A stretch of 64,000 bases of DNA, taken from positions 29,313,277 through 29,377,276 of the forward strand of contig NC_063259.1 of NCBI RefSeq assembly GCF_019578655.1, given 5' to 3'. Source of the stretch: Ricinus communis (taxonomy: Eukaryota > Streptophyta > Magnoliopsida > Malpighiales > Euphorbiaceae). Below are positions 27,803 to 41,522 of this stretch, piece by piece. The notes below the pieces were generated by a model, which was not told where the DNA came from, ran no database searches, and worked only from the letters and a program-made list of their open reading frames with translations. Within the stretch, counting starts at the first letter, position 1, and every line of letters begins with the position of its first letter. Made by a program: the position numbers and the translations under genes.

Positions 27803-30800
27803 TAAATTTATTAATTTAATTTAAATTATTTTTGTAGTTACTAAACCACTCTTAATTGTTTTACTAATCATATATTTTTTAAGTGGTCTTATCTTTTGAA
27901 AACACTAGTTTAATAAACCCATTTTATTACTTGTCTTTTTATCTCGTTTTTACTATTGAAAAACGTTTGAATCATGCATTATGAACTATAGGTTATGTAC
28001 GAAAATCACCAAAATAGAATACTTTTGTTAGGAAAGTGAATTTGTTGGTTGCACCCTTTTTGCCACTAAGTCGATATAAGCTTACCCTTCGATCCACCAA
28101 AAAGCATTACAAGTTAGTTTATAGCAAGGGCAAGGGCGAGTCTACATTGATGGTAATGGAGGCGCATGCTCTCATCATTTTCGATCTTTTCATGTACGTT
28201 TAAATAAAAAAAGACCATTTACTTTTATAGATGTAGGTACTTCTTTTATTACGAGAAGGAAAAATTTACCCCTCATTATATATCCTGAATTCGGCCATGC
28301 TAGCTAGCTATTATGAAAAGGACACCAAAATATTAACTTTGTATCAATTTGTATGTTCTAATAAAAAAGCTAACGAACTATAAATAATCTATTTAATATT
28401 ATAAGGCGTAGTCATTTCAGTTGAAATTTATTTCGATGTTTATGAAGATACACATGGACACACAGTCATATATAAATATCAACAATTTATTTTTTATATT
28501 TATTTTATGAAAATTAAATAATTTCATTTCACATATATAATGAGTGTAAATGATAATATTATAATAAATCGATATTCCTTGGGGCTTGCTTCTTATGACC
28601 CCACCCCTCGCACCAAATGCCGGCAAACCGCTGCTAAAGAAGAATGAACTGGGGAAAGGCATGGAAGGAAGAAACTGTGAAAAGGTTCCGGGAGTTACGA
28701 AGGGAAACTTCAAGTTCATATTGATCATGGGTTGAGAATAGGATTGATGGATAAATAGAGCATAATAAAAAAAATATTGATAGAGATTGCTGTCTATATA
28801 CGAATTGGAAACTCACTCTCGTTCAAAATTCATCTAGATCATGAAATTCACATAGAAAGCACCCAAATAGCTTATTGTTTAATATGCTTAGGAGTATAAT
28901 TGCCACAACAGACTATTCTTATAAAGCTGGAACCCACAATTCTCTCTTCTTCTTTATCTTTTTTTTTTTTTTCTTTTTTAAGAATTTACGTTTATCCTTT
29001 TCTTTAGGACCACTTTAGGCAGGGTTAAGACTCATGTTTCTCCTATGAATATCTGGAGACACTGATATCAGTGAAGGACTAATGTAAATACAATTCTCAA
29101 ACACTGTCCCTAATCCCTTTACCAAATAATTACATACCTCGCATTTTAGGTTACACCAATTAAAATCATTTAGGAGGATAAAAGTAATAACAATCCCACA
29201 TTTAAACTATTTATTCTGGTTGATTTAGTCTTATATCGAGCATTATTTATTAAAATATATTTTTATATTAAATATATAATTAATAATTGGATATATTTGT
29301 TAAATAGTATAAAAATTATTCGAATATTGCTATTTGTTTTTAATAAGAGATTTTAATATAATAGTGACTCATTTAAAGAGAAGATTGAATCAATTGTTAT
29401 ACTGGATTAAGCGGTAAACTAAAGCTTCAATATGTAAAGCAAGATTTTTCTGGCTTCTTTTTCCTGTAATTAGTACCAATTAGTTCGACAACATGACTTT
29501 TTTATTTTATTTTATTGAAAAACGCGTTGAATTAATAAAAAGTGCATATGTGATGTGATACTATTGGTTTGATTTAACTACAGATGGTGCCTTGTTGACA
29601 TGAATTGACTGAAGAGACTATGTAATGTTATGTTAGGTTAAATATCGTAAACTGAAAAAGAACCGAAAGAAACCAATTAAATCATGGGATTGAATAAGGA
29701 TAAAAACAAAAAGTGGTGTCAAAATGATGTTGCCATGAATGATTAACCAAAAAATCAGCACTTTCTTTGCGGATGTAACATGATTGGAAATGATGTTTTG
29801 CTTCATGTCCCTCACTTTATTAGACCATCTCAATCAATGACTTCTTTTACTGGCCTTAATTTCTTCTGTAATCATCCAATTATTCATTCATTTCCCAGAC
29901 ATAATATCTGGGGAATAATTCTCCAATTCATCCACTTTTTCCATTTTTCTTTCTTAGCTAATGAAAATAATTCAAACTAAGAATAGAATTTTAGTAGCAT
30001 CCTACTATAGTTTGACCATTTCATGCTTAACAAATTGTAGAAACCCTATCTAAAAATTAAACAAAAATCTCTCATGCGAACAAGAAACTCCTTCCCTTTT
30101 TCTTTCTCGTGAACTCGTAGCAAACAAATACTGCTGCGCACTGTTAAATTTGTATTAACTGCTGCAATGTCGCATGGTGCACCAGTGTTGAATATGTGGG
30201 AAGTCCGGTAGCGAGTTATTGAAATCTTCCCGAAATTTATTTATTCAATTATCGGACTCCGTCAAATGGGTGAAAAGAAAAAATAAAAGTCGAGTTGAAG
30301 ATTAGGTCGGGGGACTTTGATGGTGAGGGTGGGTCATTAGGTTGTGATATTATGAGGAGAAAACAGGCCTAAGACTTTTGTTTTTGGTGAAGATTGAAGA
30401 GAGGTTTCTCAATGTGTCAGGTTGATGAGCGTTCTGTACCAACTGTTGTGTTGCTAACTAACAGATAAGTTAATTGGAAAAGAAATACTCAGATAGCCTA
30501 CTGGAGAGTGCAATTCAATGGTGGACAGTTAAGAGCCTAGACCACACATATTAAAGGAAAATGAAGGGAAGAATGGGAACAAGGATAGGTGACTGAAGAC
30601 TCAAGTTAGGTTGCTGCCCGTGACATCGTGGAAATATTACTCCTCTGAAAAGTCATTTAAGTTGAAAATATGGATTGCCTGACATTACCTGCACACCATT
30701 TCCATAAATAAAGTTGCATTGTCCCCAACCCATTCGTGGTTGCAGGGTCACCAATTTTGCTTCTTTATTTCTCCGAAATGTAGGTAGGTAGGAGCAGGAA

Positions 30801-33724
30801 CCAATATGCAACCATACAAATAAAACCCGTTAATGGGTTACATGTGTGCCTGTATTTGAGTAGAGTTTGAGAAATTAAGGAAAAAAGTTAGCAATAATAG
30901 TTCAGCCATCGATTATGTGCTTTCAGTAATGTGTCTAATAAGATAAAACCTTTAACCAACACCGGCAATAAAGAAATTCCAGCTTTTTCATTGAAATTCA
31001 ATGACAAGGGAGTAACAGAAATTGTCATCTTATTCCCTTCCGGAAATTAAAATTATCACCCAAACTGAGTTTTCGACTCTAATTTTTTCAAAAAGCAAAA
31101 AGTTAAATGGACTCTAATTACTCGCTTCCGAATGGCAAAAGAAATTGAGTTGGGGCAGGCGTAAGTGATCGCAGGCCTCCAGGGCCAGGCCTCGTTACTT
31201 GGAGTAGGTTCGAAGTTGTGAATTCTTTAAGGTTGTGGAGTTCAAAATACAACTGAATCGGACTTGCTAATAAATCAAACGGAAGAAAAACTGAGTTTTA
31301 TTATTTAGTTCAGTTTGATTTGTGTTTTTTCTTTCGTAATAAAATTTTAGTTTTTTTTTTAAATAAAATTTGATCTTAATATCTACTGATTAAATAGTTT
31401 TACCTTATCAAACCGAATAAAAGTTAAAAAAAAATTATAACTAAAAAAACTATACTACGAGGATTTTTATTTAAAAATTTAATGCAATCGATAGTTATTT
31501 CTCAGTAAACAATTATAATAAAACCTTTGGTAAACACTTAAGAAATAATATTTAATAGCTAATTTAATAATAATCAACTGTATTTTATAATTTTTTTATC
31601 AGCTGATTACTGATTTAATTTTTATTTATTTATTTAGACATTGTTGTTTTTATTCAAATTTATTAATAATAACTTTCTTTAAGTTGATCTCAATAATTAA
31701 ATTTGTATATTTTATAATAAATAATTATTATTTAAATAATTATAATATTTATAATTATGATATTTGAAATTAAAAAAATTTATTAGGAATATTTAAATTT
31801 AAATTTCTAATTTTAAAATAATTTTAATAAATATTTTAGTAATAATACAATTTAAGTGAAAAAACTAACTATAATATTTTTAATTATTATAACATAATAA
31901 TATAAAATAATAAATTATACCCTAAATGGTCATTTAATATACTAATGATAACTGCTAATAAAATTTTATCAAATAAGCGGCTGCATTAATCAACCGAACC
32001 AAACAGACCCACTCCTTTGAAATATTAAATTTTGTTAATAAATGAAAGAGCAAATAGTTCAATTAGTTTAGTCAAACTGATTCTTTTATAAAAAAAAAAG
32101 AATTAATTTAATTTCTAAGAGAACAAACTAAATAAATTAAATTTATAAAAAAAAATATTAAGCGGAATAAATTGAAGTATCAATTCGATTTTATTTGTTT
32201 TTTTAGAATTTTAGTTACCCTCGACACCAAGTTGCGAACCACTTTTTGTTGTCTACGGTTTATTTTGAGTTGTTCTTAAAAAAGAATAACATGGACTGAT
32301 GGAGGATTTTATAGCCTTTTATGAATTAAACGTGCAGCAGTGTCTCATATTAGTGGGGCGGGGAGCCTTTTCTTCAGTGCATTCGAGCATTCAGTGGGCA
32401 CCAACTTTATCCTTTTTGAAACAGGCATCTTTCCATCTAACTCCTCTGAGCTGATATGGTCCTTTTCTCTATACATTTATGAAATTTGTTTCTTTTCTAC
32501 CATAATCCAAATCGCTTCGCATGTCTTTACTAATGTGAAAATGAGATGCAGATGATGGTTTTCTTTTTACTCCCTCAGTTTAGCCTTAGACCTCGATAGT
32601 TTGTAGTTCATTGCTCGTGAATTTTCTTTTATGCTATTTGAATCGACTTGCTTGGCTGTATAATATTGAATTTGAAAAGTAAAATCTTGAGCTGATAATA
32701 TAAGACAGCTTCATGATTGTTATCCAACAGAGAAGAAGTGTAGAAGGTCATTTTGTTCCTTCATCCGTTGATCTAATCAGAAATATACACACAGCACAAG
32801 GAATAATGTCTTCCAAAAGAGTAATGAAAGTTCCTTATATTAGTGGAATAGTTCTGTCTTAAGTACAAGATGATAGGAAGAGATGCAACTTAATTCAGGA
32901 AAGCTATAATCCCAGCTAACTTGGAAACAGCTAATAAATCTTTACCAGCGTATGCAAAACTTTAGCCATATTCGTTGCAGTTGCCTGTGCTCTCGTAAAT
33001 GCGTCAAGTTTACATATAAACAGGAGTTCTTATTTCCCTGTACTGAAACAAAATGTTCTGCTTTAGGAGTCTTTATTTCTTTGGTTCTACAGATGGCTTG
33101 GTTTCACCTATAGCAGGCAGGGGGAATCACCTACAATTGAAATTTCATTCTATGTGCAAACACCCTTACTTTGAAAACAGTTCTGTTTTACCGTTCCATT
33201 TTTTAGCAATGGAACAACAACAACAAAAAAAGAACAAGAAAGAAATTATTACTCTGTCAATTCTGAGAAGTAACAGACAACCTCAAGTATGTCATTGAGA
33301 GCACGCTCTAAAAATCACTCTCTAAAAACTGATCAATGCTTGTAAATGCCTCTGGATTGAAGGAAGGCCTATTGGCCAGCAATTCTGCAATCTGATTATC
33401 CTTCCATGTGACTTGCACAATCCATTCTCCTATGGACAGAGGATAAATTTGCCCCATGAATTTAAGTGCAATAGTCAAATGCATCCAATTTAAACTTTAA
33501 AAAAAGAAAGTAAAATAACATTAAATTTTTAGATTTTAATTGAATTATAAAAGTAAAAAGTAACATTTATTTCATTAATAACCTCTCAAATTTTAAATTT
33601 TGCTAAATATACTCTTGAATAATGCGCTACTAGATATTGTATAAATAAACTAATAAAATAAATATTATTTTAAATTTTTTAATTAAAAGACTTAAAGATT
33701 TAATATTATTTTACTTTAAAAAAG

Positions 33725-33895
33725 TTTAAATTTGATGTATTTAACTTTTGGATATGAATTTAGAGAGTTATTTAAAATAAAAAATTAAATTGAATGTATT
33801 TAACTTTTGAAAATAAGCTTAGAAAATATTTATTGAAAATCTTTAAATTAGATATATTTAACCTTTAAATATAAGTTTAGAGGGCAAATTGAAGT
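33725..33895. repeat. Three-copy tandem repeat, period about 58-59
   Basis: Copies begin at about 33725, 33784 and 33842. Each carries TTTAAATT.GAT.TATTTAAC.TTT followed by AATATAAG.TTAGAG-like sequence. The copies are diverged and AT-rich, and weaker similarity continues on the 5' side near 33590. This is a minisatellite-like remnant. Confidence 0.7.
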
Positions 33896-34292
33896 TTTAT
33901 CCATTCTTTTATTACCAAACTCAACTTACAAGATAACTTGGTGAAACGCCTAATAAAACAAGATGTTTAATTAAAAATGTCCTTATATAATTAGAAAAAC
34001 CCAGGGCAAATCAACAAATATAAATTATGAGATTTATTTTACCAGCATATAACTATTCTTAAATTACTTTATCCATGCCATTAGTTATTTTTTGAAATAC
34101 TATAATAAGAATAAAATTAATATTTATGATGATTACAAACAATAATATATTGTTTTAATTAAGATAAACGCATAGATCGAAAACAAGTTGAACAACAATT
34201 GTTCGTTTGTAAAACTTTATAAAATGAAAAACATTTGCGACATGAATTATTTTTCCTTTTTTTAATTAAAACGAAAAGGTATCTTCCTGTAG

Positions 34293-34396
34293 TGGGCCAA
34301 GTCCAACCAAATCTAACTACAAACACCACAAACTTGACCCGGTCCAGTTTAAGAATCTCCTAAAAACCCTAACCCTAATAATGCTCACATATATAA
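34293..34396 (+). promoter_or_regulatory. RPS20 core promoter: site II motif, telo-box and TATA box
   Basis: A TGGGCC site II motif lies at 34293-34298, a double telo-box (AAACCCTAACCCTAA) at 34364-34378, and a TATA-like CATATATAAA near 34387-34396. Site II plus telo-box is the usual combination in plant ribosomal protein and growth-linked promoters. It fits the downstream gene. Confidence 0.75.
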
Positions 34397-34485
34397 ACCC
34401 GAATCGAGCTCTCTCTTCCTCTGTTGTTTTGAGAAGACGGTAAAGACAGAAGCCGCATCTCCTACTTCTCTCTCGTCTCTCTCAG

Positions 34486-34609
34486 GTTTCTGTCTTTGCT
34501 ATCTTCAATTTACATCATTGTACTATTTGTTTTCTTGTTTTAAATTTCAACTTTTTTGTTACCTACCTTAATTTTATTTTTGATTGCTTTTCTTTTGGTT
34601 TGTCCTCAG
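34486..34609 (+). other. 5' UTR intron of RPS20
   Basis: A CTCTCTCAG/gttt donor at 34486 and a tcctcag acceptor ending at 34609 flank a T-rich segment just before the start codon. Introns in the 5' leader are common in plant ribosomal protein genes. I infer it from splice signals only. Confidence 0.55.
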
Positions 34610-34627
34610 AAATCAAAAAGGGGAATA

Positions 34628-35922
<1,295 letters not shown>

Positions 35923-36949
35923 ATGGTTTTGTACTTTCCTTTTTGGTTATATGCAGCCAGCTTATTTAGTTCTTTAGAAAACTTTGCTTGTTGTCTATTC
36001 AATTGGAACATCTGCTTTCAGCCTTGTTCGAAGGAATACTTGTAGGGTTTATGCAGCATGTGTTTTTGGTTAATACTATTTTAATGTTAAAGATTATGTT
36101 ATGCAGAGTGACAATTTTGTTTCATTTCCATATCATTTTTTATGATAATTATTTGCTAGACACCAGAAATTTAGCTTTTAAATTGGGTTTTGAGGTGCTT
36201 TACAACAGTGGGGATTTATTCTGTTGATTGATTTATTTGGTGTTGTGCCTTGTGAACTACATTTTTGTCTGGAGAAACATTATTTCACCGTTTAAGGTTC
36301 GAATTACTCATCTCCCTTTTCCAGCCGCAACTGTTTTAAAATTAGGTAAAATTGTATAAGCAGAATTTTTTTTTCCTTGCTGGCAAAAGGTCTTTGTTGC
36401 CTATTCCAGCAAAGGAAATCTTAGTAATGTTTTACTGTGGCCTCTGCCCATACTAGGTTGTTATTGCTCAATTCCTATTGCTACCTCTTCTCATTCTGCG
36501 AATCCTATACTGAACCATGATAATCTAGAATACCAAATATAATATTATCATTTTCTTCATTCAGTCTACTGCCCGGAAGTTAAAGTTTGAAAGCGATTGC
36601 ACTTTTTTTGACTATGTTTCGCCGTATTATTCTAGACTTGGCTGGAATTCAGGTGCCCCTTGTGTTGAAAGCACCCTTGGTACTAAGTTTAGTTTGGGAT
36701 CATATATCTTACCTCAAAAACCTTCTGCCTTTTGCTTCTTCCTCCACTATTTCTTAATCTTAAAATGTTATGCCTAAGATGCCTTAAATTTTTTTCTGAA
36801 AACAAATTTGAAATGGGTAAAACACGCGCCAAACATTTCCATAAGAACGTAAGTTTCTCTTAAACACGAAATTAGCCTGAGGTGTGTGTACCAAGGAAAT
36901 GCTATATGTAAGGAAATGCATTTGGGCAGAATTGACAAGATTGTTCTGG
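35923..36949. other. RPS20 3' flank up to a P450 relic
   Basis: The first few hundred bases after the stop are T-rich and should include the RPS20 3' UTR. The rest has no recognised coding sequence. It borders the minus-strand P450 relic. Confidence 0.5.
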
Positions 36950-38365
36950 AGTGGCCAATCTGGCACCCGGAATGCAAACTAGAGGGTTCATTTTCTCTAA
37001 AAGGACTGCCAAATTCCAAATTTCTCAGATAAATCGAGCTTGGCCCCCTTCTTGCGAATTCCAGTCAAGAATGCAAAAGGGGAGCCAGTGCATAAGGTAA
37101 CCGTTCTTTCTGCCAGAGGGATGCCAGCACAGATTTTCCTTCTCCTTCTCCTCAAAATGGAAGAAAGTTGAAGTTTCCTTGGTAATCAATCACCTTTTCG
37201 AGCTTTCAAGAACTTCTCAGGTTGAAAATCCAGAAGGTTGTTCCATGCCTCGGGGTGTCTTTGAATGTCCCATACATTTAGAAAGACCCTTGAACCCTCG
37301 GGAATGGTGTATCCGGCAAGTACATGTTAGGGATATGTGGAATTAGGAGGGGAATAGGTGTAGTCCCAAAATTTCTTTACTAACGGTTCCAGGTATTGCT
37401 AAATTTCTTCTACAACGTTGTCATTTCCTAATACTCTTTTCAGTGCTTGATGAACTTTCGCCAATACTTCTGGTTGCTGCAGGAATTTTGCCATAGCCCA
37501 ATCTTACTGTGGTGGGTGTTATATCTGTAGTCCCAACCATAATGTCCTGCGATGAAGTTATGTTCGAATTTTAACATATAACGTATTTCATCAGCTTTTA
37601 TTTTCCGTCGCTGAAAAAGTAGGATAATGATTTTTTGAACTTTCCTTTCCTTCGTTGTTCTTAAAAGATGTACCATGATAAGAGCCTTGAGTTCAGTAAT
37701 GGAGGAGGAGGATTGTCATCCCCATATTTCATAATCTCCAACTGAAAGTGCAAAAAGTCCTTGCTCCCCTTGTTCTTAACTTGATCAGCTTTGTTCATTC
37801 AAAAATTCTGTCAAACCACAGTAGAAGCTCGTTCATCTTCGATTCATTTCCTTTCAGGTCTAACCTTGCAAGGGCAGGGAAAATGTCTGGAAATATTATA
37901 TTTTTCCTACCGTTACAACAATTGCTACAATCGCTTGCCTAAGCTCAATCCCGATTCCATTCCTATCCTGATCATGGAGTGCTTCACTCCATAACATGCT
38001 CAGAATAAAATTATAGTACGGGTAGGAACATCTTCTCGCCTATGTTGGTTGGTGAACTGACCTTTCCATATAATGCCTTCACCATTCCACGAACTCATCA
38101 TCGTTGGAGCATGTAATGGGCGTCAATGCTTGTGTTGCTCCTAATTTATCGAAGACAAACATTACGAAGCTTTCGCCACCCATCACTATTAGGCCTCCAG
38201 GCTATGTCAAGACCACCATATGTGTGTGGAAGCTAATGGTGCTGCAGGACATTTCATGATTAGCAAAGATTGCATCCTGATCCTTGAGGACTTGTTTAGC
38301 TAACAAGCTGGAGCCTATGACATTGGACCTAAGTTTTAGACAATTATTTATTTTAGGTTCAACTT
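36950..38365 (-). pseudogene. Decayed cytochrome P450 copy (CYP706-like relic)
   Basis: This minus-strand copy aligns along its length with the P450 gene at 38959-40652. The exon 1 relic is 37674 to about 38365 and the exon 2 relic is about 36950-37546. Between them is a 127-base intron in the same place (172 in the neighbour). Exon 1 retains YGGLDIAWRPNSDGWRKL, then hits a stop at 38146-38148 and two adjacent stops near 38095-38100. The N-terminal part, including membrane anchor and proline hinge, is missing, and an internal deletion lies near 38335-38350. Exon 2 keeps a recognisable RKICAGIPLAERTV segment from the haem-binding region but with frame breaks around it. It cannot encode a working P450. 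It is an old tandem duplicate; resemblance also continues upstream of both copies (near 38680-38720 and 41190-41240). Confidence 0.88.
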
Positions 38366-38958
38366 AATCGAAAAATAAAAGAAGCAGAAAAGTTTTTATA
38401 CAACGCAGGCAATCGCAACCAATTAAAAACTCATGGCGACTAAGGCCATAGGTTCGCAACAACCTGAGACTAGATAAAACAATTGTCCAACAGCCGCCCA
38501 ATCTACCATTTGAATACTAAGTTGAAGTCTAACCTGTAATAGTAACATATGAATATTTTAGCAAGTTTCTTTTTTCTTGGGTATCATTAGATCATGCATA
38601 TTGCAATGGTTAGTTAGTTACTTCCACCGAATTTAGAGACAACTGAATTGGAAATGGAGTTAATGAAAATTGATCACCGTACGGCTCATGTGTGTAAGGT
38701 GTTACTCTTTGCTCATTTACTGGGACTTAGTAATTTATTTCTGGTGTGGAATCATATAATATAACCTCAATACCCTCTGCAATATTTATTTTCCATTCAT
38801 AATTTCTTGATCGTAGTGTTACAGTACCTTAGACGTCTTCAATTTACTGAGTCAACTCTGATCAGGCAATTACTAGAGAAACTCAAATTTTTATGCAGGT
38901 GGAAATTTCATGCGGACATGATATTAACCCTTTTGATATGTTTACATGTGAATCAAGT
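38366..38958. other. Spacer between P450 relic and P450 gene
   Basis: About 590 bases downstream of the P450 gene and upstream of the relic, both on the minus strand. A segment near 38680-38720 (TGTAAGGTGTTACTCTTTGC) resembles the region upstream of the intact copy near 41205-41225. It therefore probably represents the duplicated promoter flank. Confidence 0.5.
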
Positions 38959-40652
38959 TCAACAGTATGACTCTGCAGTAGATAACTTTGCAGTCGGAAT
39001 GCAGACTAGCGGTGTCATTTTCTTTAAAACAATACCAAACTTCTCGGTTAAATCAAGCTCGGTCCCTTCCTCCAATTTCCAGTCGAAAGAATGTAAAAGG
39101 GTAGCTAGTGCATGCTTAACCATCCTGTCTGCTAAAGGAATGCCAGCACATACCCTCCTCCCAGATCCAAACGGAAGAAAATTGAAGTCATTTCCCCAGT
39201 AATCACTTTTTCCAGCTTCTTTTAGGAACCTGTCAGGTTGAAACTCTAAAGGATCATTCCAAGCATCGGGATTCCTCTGTATCTCCCATACATTGAAAGA
39301 ACACCCTTAAACCCTTAGGAATGGTGTATTCGGCAACCGTACAGGATATACTAGGGCTGTGTGGGATAAGGAGAGGAATGGGTGGGTGTAGTCGAAGAGT
39401 TTCTTTGATTACTGCTTCCAAGTAGGGAAGCTCTGGTAATTGAGATTCTTCTACAATGTTATTATTCCCTACTACTCTTTCCAGTTCTTCATGAATCTTT
39501 GCCATTACTTCTGGATGTTTCAGGATTTCTGCCATTGCCCACTCTACTGTAGTGGATTTTGTGTCTGTTCCCGCAACAATAATGTCCTGTCGACGAAATC
39601 ATGTCCAAATATCAGCTTATATATACAAGGAATTCAGAAAATGAGTAGTGATTAATGAGTCAAGTGATGCACTTTTTTTATCACTGAAAAAAGAGCATAT
39701 ATAATAAATTGAACTCCTACTGCCTGCCCATAAATGAATATGTAGTTGAAAGACGTACCATGAAAAGAGCCTTGAGTTCAGTAATGGAGAAGGTGGATTT
39801 ATTATCTCCTTGCTTCATATGCTCCAACAAAAACTGCAAAAATTCCTTGCTTATCTTGCTCTTAGCTTGATCGACGTAATTATGGTCAGCAATCACAGAC
39901 TCAAAAATCGTATCAAACCACTGCCGCAGCTTGTTAATTTTCGATTCTATCCCCTGTAAGTCTAACTTTGCAAGGGCAGCGTAAAGGTCAGAAATATTAG
40001 GTTTCCCTAACAATTCAACAATCTCTAGAACCGCTTGCTGAAGCTCAACCCCAATTCCTTTCCTATCCTTGTCATGGAGCGCTTCGCCCCATAGCATGCT
40101 CAGGATGATATTTAGAATGGTAAGAAATATTTGCTCGCCTATGTTAACAGGTGAACCAACCTTTTCGTATACTTCCTTCACCATTTTGCGGAGCTCTCGT
40201 CTCCGCAACATGTAACAAGCATCAAGAGTAGTGTTGCTCATCATTTCTCGAACACAAACCTTTCGAAGCTTTCGCCATCCTTCACTATTTGGCCTCCACG
40301 CTATGTCAAGGCCACCGTATGTGGCAGCTAGTGCTACTACAGGAGGATCACGATTAGCGAAGATTGCGTCCCGGCCCTTAAGGATCTGTTTAGCAAGGAA
40401 GTTGGAGCCAATGACAATGCAAGTTTTCCTACCCAATTGAAGTTTAAAGATTGGCCCGTAAATTTCAGACAATTTGGCAAAGTAACGATGAAACTCAGGT
40501 TCAACAAAAGGAAGGTTTCCTACCAGAGGCAAACCTCGCGGGCCGGGTGGCAATGGGGGAGAAATTGTTTTTGATTTGTTCATCAACCAGGAATACCAAA
40601 AAATGATAAGAAATGCAGCAACAATCGTTGCTGCCACTCTGGTGGTCGACAT
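38959..40652 (-). pseudogene. Cytochrome P450, CYP706-like, with one single-base frameshift
   Basis: Exon 1 (40652-39759) encodes 298 residues: a hydrophobic anchor at about residues 7-23, the hinge PPLPPGPRGLPLVGNLP, and the CYP706-like GLDIAW...GWRKLRKVCVREM. Exon 2 (39586-38959) carries the I-helix AGTDTKSTT, the ExxR helix KETLRLHP, FQPDRF and the haem-binding FLPFGSGRRVCAG. Exon 2 is 628 bases, one more than a multiple of three. The frame breaks at a T run read on the minus strand at 39296-39298, where KGLRVFF should continue to NVWEIQRNPDAW. One surplus T there accounts for the shift, and past it the frame is open to a TGA at 38959-38961. Expected full length is about 506 residues. As written, the haem cysteine is lost, so the product would be dead. 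A base-calling error is the main alternative. CYP706 enzymes are ER-anchored monooxygenases, several acting on terpenoids; the substrate here is unknown. Confidence 0.83.
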
Positions 40653-41522
40653 ATCCTCTGTAAGCCCATCCCACCACCATGACCAACATCCAAAATTAAG
40701 CTAGCATCCTTCCTCAAAACTTCTGATATCATGTTTACAATGAATATGTAGCTTGAGAAGAACTGGAAGTGTAATCAAATTATAGACATTATTTATGCTC
40801 AGTTCCAGGTTCCTATTGGAAAATTCTCAAAGACGACAACCAGATCTTGAAAACCTTTTTGAAAGATTTAGCATATTAATTACCTAAGAAACTGGAACAG
40901 TCTTTGTGATTATAAAAGAGCTAACCGTTTAGACTGCGACATGCATACAGCATAGACATATAACGCAAGCAACAGATAAGAAGCTCGAGGTGGATGATCA
41001 CTGATACAGCTGATTTGGTCAAATCAAGATTCAGGAGAGTGTAATATAATGCCATCTGATGGCAAGTGAAATGCTTAAAAAGTGTAAACAACATATCTAT
41101 CCTTTTGTTTTTTTCTCGACTCGTATGGCTGGCTGCAGTAGTCCAACTGATTATTGAGGAGACAGACAATTTGCGGTGGCACTAAGTACAAGAGACCATC
41201 AACGCGTGTAAGATGTTACTCTTTTGCTCTCTACCGTTGGCAAATACACGGAGAAAATATGATTTTATGGGCAGCCTTATACATGAGAATAGGCTGAGGT
41301 GTAGGGAGATGATACGTCAGGAACACTGATGTCCCTTTATTAAGAAAATTCAAACTTACTGCAATTACTTGTTTAATTCTGTATCAGGATTTTGATACAC
41401 ACAAAATTGATAAAATGTTATATCTTAAACAAGTCAAAGATTACAAATTTACACATGGTGAATAGAAAGAAAACACAGAGCAGTTGAAATAACTATTTTG
41501 AAACCACGACAAAGGAGGTTCA
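40653..41522. other. P450 upstream region / pICln 3' flank
   Basis: The part next to 40653 should hold the P450 promoter. The part next to 41522 should hold the 3' UTR of pICln. No other coding sequence was recognised; a minus-strand open frame at 40921-41169 has no family resemblance. Confidence 0.5.

Larger units (their letters stand above)
26846..34260. other. Long intergenic region upstream of RPS20
   Basis: About 7.4 kb without a recognised gene. It contains a trinucleotide microsatellite, a pair of direct repeats about 300 bases apart, and a short three-copy tandem repeat, each listed separately. Parts at 31300-32200 and 33480-34180 are nearly pure AT sequence. Open frames such as 29780-29980, 32340-32555 and 33053-33298 lack family resemblance. 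Confidence 0.5.
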
